Shown here piece after piece: positions 52,391-61,101 of a stretch of DNA of 64,000 nt. The notes beneath the pieces are model-generated. The model was not told the DNA's origin. It searched no databases and saw only the letters and a program-made list of their open reading frames with translations. Both the position numbers and the translations under genes were made by a program. The stretch is from Sitta carolinensis (Eukaryota > Chordata > Aves > Passeriformes > Sittidae): the NCBI GenBank assembly GCA_032173965.1, contig CM063284.1, positions 133,105,125 to 133,169,124 on the forward strand, given 5' to 3'. Each line of letters starts with the position of its first letter. Positions within the stretch are counted from its first letter, which is position 1.

Positions 52391-52612
52391 GTTCTGCGCC
52401 GGTGCTCCCCCGGCGGCGACGGGAGGCGGGCGGGCGGGGACCGGGCACACAATGGGGGCGGCGGAGGAGGGGGCTCTCGGCCTCCGTCCCTCCCCCGGGG
52501 TGATTCGGGGCCGCCCGGCGGAGTCTCAGGCTCTCGGCGGCCGCGGCGTGCGGGCGCGGGGCGGGGCGGAATGGCCGCAACGGCGCCGCTCGGAGCTGGG
52601 CCCGCGCCGCGC

Positions 52613-52630
52613 TCACGCACGCGCCGCCAT
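52613..52630 (-). CDS. Upstream ORF of five codons (MAARA) in the UBR5 5' UTR
   Basis: The ATG of the TISU element (52628-52630) opens a frame that stops at TGA 52613-52615. It has A at -3 and G at +4, a strong context, and ends 222 nt before the UBR5 ATG. If transcripts start above it, it would have to be bypassed or followed by reinitiation. Whether it is transcribed is inference. Confidence 0.5.
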   Translation of the reverse strand: MAARA

Positions 52631-52634
52631 CTTG
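52623..52634 (-). promoter_or_regulatory. UBR5: YY1 / TISU element CAAGATGGCGGC
   Basis: On the minus strand the 12-mer matches the TISU consensus SAASATGGCGGC exactly and also contains the core YY1 site. Such elements are known to lie about +5 to +30 from TATA-less start sites and to act both in transcription (YY1) and in initiation of translation on very short leaders. Confidence 0.85.
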
Positions 52635-52694
52635 GCTTCCAGCGGGCCCTTCTCCCTCCCCCCTCCCCCGCCCTCCGTGCGCCGCGACGGGGAA

Positions 52695-52704
52695 GGGGCG
52701 GGGC
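52695..52704 (+). promoter_or_regulatory. GC box (Sp1/KLF type)
   Basis: GGGGCGGGGC, a strong GC box about 60 bases above the inferred UBR5 start. Confidence 0.7.
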
Positions 52705-52790
52705 TTGACCGGCGCGCGCGGCGGCGCGCGTGCAAGCCTCGTGCTGACTGGCGCGCGCGGCTCCCTCCCCTGCCACTAAGCGCGCCACCG

Positions 52791-52795
52791 ATTGG
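52791..52795 (-). promoter_or_regulatory. CCAAT box (NF-Y type)
   Basis: ATTGG on the plus strand, CCAAT on the UBR5 strand, with purine/GC flanks (CACCGATTGGCC on plus). About 150 bases above the inferred start. Confidence 0.65.
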
Positions 52796-52826
52796 CCCGC
52801 TGCGTCGCCCTCGCGGCGGGGCGCGA

Positions 52827-52834
52827 TGACGTCA
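52827..52834. promoter_or_regulatory. Palindromic CRE TGACGTCA
   Basis: A full consensus CREB/ATF site, 31 bases from the CCAAT box. The pairing of CRE and CCAAT is common in divergent CpG-island promoters. Confidence 0.75.
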
Positions 52835-52858
52835 TTGCGCGAGAGGGACGTAGAGCAC

Positions 52859-52864
52859 CACGTG
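52859..52864. promoter_or_regulatory. E-box CACGTG
   Basis: A perfect palindromic E-box (USF/MYC type) 24 bases from the CRE. Confidence 0.6.
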
Positions 52865-53211
52865 CCTCGCCTTGGCTCGCTTCCCTCCCCCCGGCCCCAG
52901 AGCGGCTCCGCGGCGGGCGGCGCGCGCCGCGTGCCCTGAGGCGCGGGGCGGGAGCGGGGCGGGAGCGGGGCCGCTTCCTCTTGGCCAGAGCGGCGCCGGG
53001 GAGGAAGCGGGCTGGGGGGTGCGAGGCCTCAGTGTGCTGGTCCCCAGGGGTGGGTGCCCTGTGGAGGGACAGGGATTTCCCCCGATGCCCGCAGGTGCTT
53101 CAAGCCCGCCGCCCGCTCTTCGCGACCGGTGCTGCCTCTGTGCTTTCCAGTTGCGTTTCGAGTCAGTCCTCCCTGCAGCAGCCGGAATTTTTCACGATTT
53201 CTCAGGGACGT

Positions 53212-53526
53212 TCCTAGAATCACTAGGGTTAGAAGGAACCTCTGGAGATCATTCAGTCCAACCCCTCTGCCAAGGCAGGGTCATCTGGAGCAGGTGACAC
53301 AGGAGCCTGTCCTTGTGGCTTTGGAGTGTCTCCAGGGAGGCAGCCTGTGCCAGTGCTCTGCCACCCTCTTGAGTATTGCTGTTCTACCTTACGTTGAGAT
53401 GGAACTTGTATTTCGGTTTATAGCCCTTAGTCTTCGTCCTGTCGCTGGGCACCATCCTCTTGATACATTCCTTAAGATACTTGCATCTCTTGGTGCCGTC
53501 CCTTTTCAGTCTTCTCTAGACTAACC
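53212..53526 (-). mobile_element. CR1 LINE 3' end, antisense to the numbering
   Basis: The plus strand reads AGAATCACTAGGGTTAGAAGG ... GATCATTCAGTCCAACCCC ... CTGTCGCTGGGCACCATCC ... CAGTCTTCTCTAGACTAA, the reverse complement of the CR1 3' non-coding region. It is 5'-truncated with an internal deletion. It sits at the outer edge of the CpG island, just upstream of the UBR5 promoter. Confidence 0.9.
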
Positions 53527-56020
53527 GCTAGGTTGGTTGGTTTTATATCAGAATAAAAAGCTACCATGCTGTGAACCTCCCGGTGCGGCTGGCCTTCCCT
53601 TTGGACGGGGTTTAACTGAACTGTTCCAAGGGATTACACCTTGCCAATGGAGCTGTTTTTAACAAATTAACATCTCAATGTACCGACGGTTGAGTAGCAA
53701 AGTCAATAAAACAGCCATTTGTTTCTATAGAAACTAAACACCTTAGCAGGGACTGTACCAAGCTTTGATTTTGGTGATTTTTTTTTTTTTTTAACTGGAA
53801 TCTGCTGCTTTTGCAGCCCTGCTCTCGCTTCTTTTCAGGAAATCAGAAATTTGGAAAAGTCGCTCGGAATTTTTTAGCATATGAGGAGTGATTTTAGTAC
53901 CAAAAAACCTCTAGAACCTAGTTCAGTGAGTTAGAATTGATTTCTGAGTCTGTATAATCATAAACCCTAAAAATCTCAGTTTGTTTCCCCCACTTTCAGA
54001 CCTTAAGGATCTTCGTAACTTCCCGTTTCTTCCTGTGCTCTTTCTCCAGTACAGCTGAAAGGAGCTAATCCAAGAATCGGCTGATGCAGCTGCGTGCTGC
54101 CTGGAGATTTGGGGAGTTTGTGAAGGGTTTTTTTTCCCAACTATCATTAACCTGAGGAAATGTCAGAGAGAAGAAATATTCAATTGATGAATTCCAGATT
54201 TTTTATTCTCAGATTGAAGTTTCCCCATATGTCTGTTCTCAAATGGCAGTGATACTCAAATGCCTTCAAGAGTACAAATAAGAAATTTAGCTCATTCTGT
54301 GAGGAAAATACTAACGGGTTTCTGGAAATCTACAAGGCATGGAATAGGACTTATTGTGTTTGGTAGTGAGAGAGTGTAGTAGCTGTGCTTTTAAAAACGA
54401 GTAGGTCCGTGTTTACCTTTTTACTTTTTTTTCCTGTTAGGACAGAGCTTAGAGTTTATTTATTATTTAGTTCTGTGTTTGATTGTACGTATGTTTCTTA
54501 GGGTTTTGTCTGGGGTTTTTTTTCCCTCCAACATTAGTCTTTATGCTTTCCCTTGCAATATTTGTGGTGTTTATCACAGTGAGAGATTCTCATGAGCTGT
54601 ATTGACCTCAGTTATTTTATCAGAATCACTTGCGTGTTTTGATAAATACCTGAAAAGCCTTGCTTCTCAATTTGATTTTTTTTCCCAGACAAAATTAATA
54701 TTTCCCTTTAGCAGTTATTCCTCTTTTCCGTTGAAAAGTAGGAAGATGCGTCGCATGAATTCCCACAGAGCCCTTCTGAATGCTGTCAAGAATTTTTGGT
54801 AGGTTCTGGGAAGTTTTTATGTTTGCTTTTCTGTTCAAGATCTAGCTTTCCAAAGCATTTACATTTCCAAATGCTATGACTTGTTCATTGGAATTCTCCA
54901 AGGGGGTGGGCATAAGGAAGAGTCCTTCCACTATTAACACACAGCCTTTAAAAGTTAATGGGTTATGGAAACCTGATAGATACAGGAAAGGAGCAGGGAA
55001 AGCCCTAAGGGGGTGCACATCTGTTAGGCCTCAGCAGCCTGCTGCTGGCCATTTCCAAGCAGTCCTTTTCTGTAGCTTTATTTACATTTGTCTAAACCCC
55101 AGTTTTAGCCATTGCTCGGGGCTTTGCCAATGCAAACACTCAGCATGAGCAAAAGAAAAAAATTAAAAATGGATTCCACTGGAACTTGTATTCAGAGCCA
55201 GAATAAACTTGAGTAGTGCAAATGTCAGCTCTTGTTCACACTAAGAGTTTACACTGCTGTGTAAAATGGCAGCTAAGCATAAGTGAGAGGACATAAAGCC
55301 AAGTGCTCAACTGGCAGTTTTATTCTGACAGGAGTTTGGAATATGGAGGAAGTTCCAGCTCAGGAATGTGAGGCTGCATTTTACTGATTCACTTTTGCAT
55401 TACCAGGAAGTAGCAGGCATTGAATAAATGCCTTGGCCACTTGTTCTTGGGAGATAATTACGGGGGTTACAGCTTGATGGTCCTTTGATTATCTGAATTT
55501 GACTTCAAATAGAATTGCATTCTGATTGCAGAACTACTCATTCTTACAACTTGCGTTTTTTAAGAACTTCAAAATAGAAGATTTTTCTGAAGTTCACTCG
55601 ATTACCCCAGTCTGTTGGATGTGAGCATCCAACACTGAAATGGTATTTAAAAATTCATGTTTGCCAAGTCATGAAAAAACCCTTAAGATCCAAACCAGAT
55701 TTTTTTCTTTACAAAAAGTATAATATATGTCCTGGCCTAAGAAACATGGCTGCCTACATTGCACAACTCCTCTGTGTGTAGATAGTGCTATTTTCAGGTC
55801 TACAGGTAAAGCAGCAGCTTCCTTATGAAGGTGCAGCTATAAATACACCAACACCCAACCAGCAGAACAAGTTTCTTGCTGCTGTATTTTCTGTGCAAGA
55901 GTTTTGTCAACTTGGACATACCATACAAAATAACTCCTGTGGGATCACTGCTGTTATGTCTGAAATTCAGTTTTGATGAGAGTCAGTGTTGCCGTAAGTT
56001 TTCCAGACTGGTAGAAGCAC
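53527..56020. other. Intergenic DNA upstream of UBR5
   Basis: AT-rich sequence with a T16 run near 53788. AATAAA polyadenylation-type hexamers at 53552-53557 and 53705-53710 on the plus strand would suit early termination of a divergent promoter transcript, but nothing shows that one is made. No gene recognised. Confidence 0.7.
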
Positions 56021-56100
56021 ACAGTTTGGCAAGGATCTCTGGAGGTTATCTTATCCAGCCTGCCGCTCTACAAATGTTCAGTTCCAATGGATCAGAACTT
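56021..56100 (-). mobile_element. Possible small CR1 3' remnant
   Basis: The phrase AAGGATCTCTGGAGGTTATC followed by CCAGCCTGCCGCTC on plus resembles the reverse complement of the CR1 3' region seen at 53212. Only about 45 bases align by eye. Confidence 0.35.
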
Positions 56101-57112
56101 TCACATCAGACAGAAGCTTCTGAATAATGTGCACTGGGGCAAGTTTATTCCCAACTGCTTGCTACTCAGCAGCTGCAGGCCTGATGGATTACATAGAAGT
56201 CTGTTAGTTCTGATGGGAGGGGGCCTGCTAAAGATGGGAGGACTGGGCTAAGAGGACTGCAAGGGACTTTGCTCTGTAAACAGTGGGAGCACATGCCAGC
56301 AGGTGTACCACAGGCTGATTGGTGCAGCTGATGGGCTTGCAGAAGTCAGGGAGGAGGCCCTGAGTAGAAATAAAGGTTTTAGGCAGTGAAGGAGAGCACT
56401 TGCAGAACGCACTTTCCAGGCTGTTAACTCCAGATATCAACAGAGATGACATCGGGTTGGCACCATAAGATTGTATTTTGCTCTGGAAGAAATGAGGCCA
56501 GCATTCCTGGAAATGTTGCCAGCATTCCTGGAAATGTCAGGCAAGAATGCTGTGCAGAAAACTGCAGTTTTTCTAGATTGTTCCCAAGGCTGTAAAGAAG
56601 TTCCTATAATGAGCAGCAAAGTACATGGCAACGTTTCTATCACCTTATGTCACAAACTGAAGCAAAGGTAGCTTAGTAAGGTTCAGAGATGATGAAAACT
56701 CATTTTCCATTTAACTTTTTTTACAGTGGGTTTTTCAATGTCTAACAGTGTACACATCATTTCTCTCTGCCCTGGGATTCTTCGGTGACTAAAAAACAGT
56801 TGAGCTCTGCTTTGATCTTTATCTTTCCCCTAGGTGGAGTACTAGGTGGTTCTCCTGCTTCCTCTCCAATGCTTGGAGGCGTAACAGAGACCTCTGAGAC
56901 CAGAATTTTGTGTCAAAATTTGTCTGGGACTCATATTCAGAAGTGAATGTGGTGAGCTTTGACACACAGCCTGAACCAAAATACATGTGTTTAAAATCAG
57001 ACAATATTGGAGGTGCCTGATCTCCCTTCTCTCTTGTCTGATCTACTGTGCATTTCCTCTCTTCAGCTCTTCAGTGAAGGACTCCAGGGATAGAAATTAG
57101 GATTCTGCAAGA
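56101..57112. other. Intergenic DNA with a short tandem duplication
   Basis: A 21-bp unit (GCCAGCATTCCTGGAAATGTT) is repeated in tandem at 56497-56517 and 56518-56538. No gene recognised. Confidence 0.75.
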
Positions 57113-57424
57113 AATTTAGCCTCTAAGAAAGCTGGAGAGGGACTTTCTACAAAGGCACATAATAATGGCTTTACACTAGAAGGGAGCAGATTTAGGTGAG
57201 AGATAATGCAGAGATTATTCAGTGTGAAGGTGGTGGTGATACACTGGAGCAGGCTGCCCAGAGTAGCTGTGGATGCATCATCCCTGGAAGTGTTCAAGGC
57301 CAGGTTAGATGGGGCTTTGAGCAACTTGGTCTAGTGGAAGGTGTCTCTGCCATGGCAGGGAAGTTGGAAATAGATGATCTTTAATGTCCCTTCCAACCCA
57401 AATAATTCAAGGAACCTATGATCT
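57113..57424 (+). mobile_element. CR1 LINE 3' end, plus orientation
   Basis: Contains GCTGGAGAGGGACTTTCTAC, then ACACTGGAGCAGGCTGCCCA, TCCCTGGAAGTGTTCAAGGC, GATGGGGCTTTGAGCAACTT and CCCTTCCAACCCAAATAATT, which are consecutive phrases of the CR1 3' end. It is 5'-truncated, without coding capacity, and has a small internal deletion. Confidence 0.92.
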
Positions 57425-60400
57425 GTTTCTCCTTTCTTTATTGTACAGTATGGTTTGCTTTCTCTGTTTAGGGGTGTTGGCACAACATGTCTGGGATCAA
57501 AGTGAGGTCTCTGCCAAGTGTTCAGTGGAGTTTGTAGATTCAGCAGTACCTGGTAGACTGATATTTTGACAGTCACTTGGCATTGCTTCTTACCATGGTT
57601 GTAGCCCCTTGCATCTTTCTCATCCTGCTCCCACGGAGACACTTCTGAACTTCTATTCCTTCTGACTGGGCATCCAGGATCTCTTCTTTTCCAGGGCAAA
57701 CCACAAAGTTTACGTGATCACTTTTTTATGTGTAGACCAGACCTGCCCTCTGACAAATGCAGCTTTCACAAATGAGCGTGACAGGAGGAGCTCACCAGGC
57801 ATCCTGGGCACTGTGCAGGAGCTGAGGGAAGAGAGGCTGTGGGCAGCCCCCTGTGTGACTGTCCCTGTGAGGGGGCATGGGCACAGCTGGCATGGACAGT
57901 GTACACCGTGGGTGTATCACTGCCACTTTGTGTCGCCTAGGCAGGTGTTCCCGTGCAGGCAGAGTTCTGTTCTTTTGTATCAGAGCAGCTTCTTTTAAGT
58001 TCCTGGTAAAGAAAGAATTTGTTTGAACTTTGGCAACTTTAAGGTGGGCATATGTTTCTAGGGGGTCTTCTGGATTCCCTATGGAATTGCCTTCTCCTTC
58101 TTATCTGTCTGCAGGCTGTCAAGGGAGTCCAAGTTATTAACAAGGACAAGAAAAGGGGTTTTTATTTTCCTATTAGTTTTATTTGATTGTGTTAGCTACT
58201 CTTGTCTTAACTATATTTACCTTCAAAAATGGCAGTTTTGGAAAAAAAAGTCACCATTATAAAATGTGTGGGTGAAATGCATTCACAGCAATAGTTCTGT
58301 GTGGCCATGATTCATGTACTGCCTTCTGAAATTATTGTAGAGTAAATTTGTTTCTGGCAGGGAAAGGAGTGGAGACCTTCCAGGTCAAAAGCAAGTGAAT
58401 TATTTTATGGACTCCAGTGGGGTCAGGATTTACCTTTCAGCATACACACTTTCAGCCTACTTGTTAGCTGCTGTTCCTCTGTCATTCAACTGCCATTTGT
58501 CATGGATAGCTATTTATAATACAGGAAAAAATAGCAGATACTTCTTGAGTTTTTATTCCCCTTGAAAAAAAAATTAAAATTTAAACATTTTTGGAGAAGT
58601 TCAGTGTAGCACAAAACAGTCGGTGCCTAGTCCCCAGCCATCCCCCTTTTGAGGATAGTTTTGTTGGCCAGCTCTAGCTGTTCCTCATGGACTGAACATC
58701 CACAGCTTTCCTAGAGATAATGAGCCACTTTGGGAGTAGAGTTTCCCATTTGGTTTTACCCCAAAGGAGGCCAGGATGTGCATTCTCAGGCTGCTCCACA
58801 ATGTCAAACAAAAGATGGTGAGAGGAAGATGAGTTCAGAGTCCAAACTGATAATTTGAACAATAGCACAGGCACACAGAGAGAAAACTGATCTGCTTGTG
58901 AAATAGCTCCAAAGCAGCCTCCATTTACAGCTGTCACTTTAAGCAAACCAGAGGCTGTGTAATTTGAGAAATGGCTCATAAACAGTGGCTGTTCAGGAGA
59001 AATTTGGCCTGTCCAAAATGAGTGTACGCAGAGGCTACAAATCCACCATCGCTTCTGAAGTGTCTCTTCCATATTTCAGCAGTTGGAGGTTCCCGTCAGG
59101 AGGCGCAGGCAATGTGTCAAACACAGCCTGTTCCTTTTAAACGTTGGGTTTTGCTTCCAGGGAAGATTTCACCTTCTACTAAAAATCTTACGAGCTTTGT
59201 TCTTCTTTGATTTTCCCCTTTGAATCACTAAGGACATTCACATAGAACAGGATGGTTGATTTTTACTGTTCTTCCATGTCCCTATGGCATCTTCCCTAGA
59301 TGAGAACACAGTTGCAGTGGGTTTTGCAACCATTTGCTTAAGTGATTAAATGGCAAAAAAGTAGATGTTAAATCCATGTGAAAAAAGGCAGATCTAACAT
59401 TTGCAAGTCCCATGAAATAGGATTTTTATGGTGATGGTGCTTCAGTACTGAAAGGCAGGAAAAAAAATTGCAATGAAGACAGTGGTCAATAGGAGATGCA
59501 GCACATGAAGACTGTGCTGGGAACTGTTTGACAGTTAACATTTAGCTTCATTGAAACTAATGGAGGAAAGAAAACATGAATAAATAGTCTGGAAGGTTTT
59601 TCTTCCATTGCAGTTAAGGGGAAAGGGTCACAGTTAACTGATGGCTGAACATTTTACTGTGAATAACATCAATTGCAACACTTGCGTATGCCTGCATTTG
59701 TGTTGGTGAGTGTATTTCTATAGACAGGCAGGTAGTTGACACAAAACTGCAGGCGGATTTGCAAGTTCAGAATTACTTGCTACTAATTGAATGTACAGGT
59801 AATTTCACTTGCCTTTTGCTGTGAACTGAGACTTTAATAATTAGGGCTTAAATGATTAATACTCTATATCTACTTTGACTATTTTTTAACAAAAGTGTCA
59901 AGCAAAAGGTTTAGATATTGCAAAATGGAAAAGGAGAAAAAATATGGCTCTAAGTCATCTTTGAAACATTTTCATTAAAACTGTAATGCCACTAGAATCT
60001 GAAGGAGGGCAGTCAGTATATTACCACTTGCAGGAAACTTCAAAGTTTGAATTTGGGTTATGAGCACTGGGCAAAAGAAAAACTGAACTAAATAAGCCAG
60101 GTAGAAACTTGTTAGCATTTGGCAGATCTGTTCGTTCATGATTATGTACTTATACTTGGCCTTTTCCCCCCATGCAGTTTGTACAGCCTACCTAGACCCA
60201 GCTAAATTTACCTGAAGTTTTCCCTGTCGCTGTGCCTTCCAGCTGGCAGGCGAGCCCCTTGGTTGCTCCTCTGGGCAGAATGCCTGCTGGGCACACTGCT
60301 GGGGTGGAGCTGGTGTCCGCTGGGAAATGTCTTCTTGTATCACCTAGCTTTTGGGACCACAGAGGCAAAAGCACAAATACACTGGTTCAGGATGTCCCAT

Positions 60401-61056
60401 TAGAAATGCTGTTCATTTTTAATGCACAAGTTACAGGCTTTTGCCTGAGGAATGTACAGAAGTTTATGATAAGTAAGGCACTAGGGCAGGAGTTCAAATA
60501 GGCTCCAGTCATAATGACAGGCGACTTATTCATTTGGCATTCTGTTTCCTAGGATTTATTCTGCTGTTCTGATAAGCTATGATTTAAAACACAGTGAAGT
60601 GCCAGTGCAGGCTAATAGCACCTTCTCCTACACTGAAACACATCACTGAGAGTAGAAGACACTGTGCTTTGTACCTGTCTCCCAGGGTGAGAGGTATGGG
60701 GCTCTGCCCACAAAGACCTCCTTACAGGCTGTCAGCCGAATTTGGAGTGGGTATCAGATCCAGGAAACAGATACCTGAATTTAGGTGGCTAGTCTCCCAC
60801 ACTAGGCAGTGGAGACTTAGTTATGGCAGCCAATGGAGCTGGGAGCGTGATGCATGTGAGGAAATGTAGATACCCGTTCTCTGTTGCGCTGAATCCCTCC
60901 TGACAGTGGGAGCTGGGACACAGCTCGTCGTATGTCGACACCTCTGAGTAGAAACTGTAGCCTGGAAGCCCATCCCTGGTAAGGATGCGCTGATGACAGG
61001 GATTCAGTCTCCAGTTGCTGCATTGTTTCTGCAGTTTAATGAGAGGGGCGGGCTGG

Positions 61057-61061
<5 letters not shown>
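57425..61061. other. Intergenic DNA, no gene recognised
   Basis: Mixed AT-rich and moderately GC-rich sequence. 59640-59880 contains several homeodomain-type TAAT motifs in low-complexity-free sequence and may be a conserved element. 60590-61060 is more GC-rich and repeat-like in feel, but I cannot name a family. No open frame here has support as a gene. Confidence 0.65.

Positions 61062-61098
<37 letters not shown>
61062..61098. repeat. (CA)18 microsatellite
   Basis: An uninterrupted CA repeat of about 37 bases, flanked by GC-rich sequence. Probably length-polymorphic. Confidence 0.95.

Positions 61099-61101
<3 letters not shown>

Larger units (their letters stand above)
52391..52645 (-). 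other. UBR5: UBR5 5' UTR (approximate TSS near 52640)
   Basis: No intron acceptor separates the YY1/TISU element at 52623-52634 from the ATG, so a single first exon is likely. The only upstream ATG in this stretch is the one in that element. The TSS is inferred from the usual position of this element just downstream of the start site; the exact base cannot be read from sequence. Confidence 0.6.
51880..53080. promoter_or_regulatory. UBR5: CpG island covering the UBR5 promoter, exon 1 and start of intron 1
   Basis: The stretch is very GC-rich and dense in CpG against an AT-rich, CpG-poor surrounding. It contains the UBR5 ATG, the 5' UTR and, on the upstream side, GC boxes, a CCAAT box, a palindromic CRE and an E-box. 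This is the arrangement of a TATA-less housekeeping promoter. Such promoters often also fire in the opposite direction. Confidence 0.95.

Noticed and set aside
51999..52616. Open frame of 205 codons on the minus strand across the CpG island
   Set aside because: It is Arg/Ala/Pro/Gly-rich, as any frame through GC-rich DNA tends to be, runs through exon 1 out of frame and past its splice donor, and has no family resemblance.
52335..53297. Several open frames on the plus strand across the CpG island, as possible divergent genes
   Set aside because: Their composition follows the GC-rich DNA, they overlap each other in different frames, and no splice or domain evidence supports any of them.
53054..53524. 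Open frame of 156 codons on the plus strand next to the promoter
   Set aside because: Its second half is the reverse complement of a CR1 3' non-coding region, so it is a by-product of the repeat.
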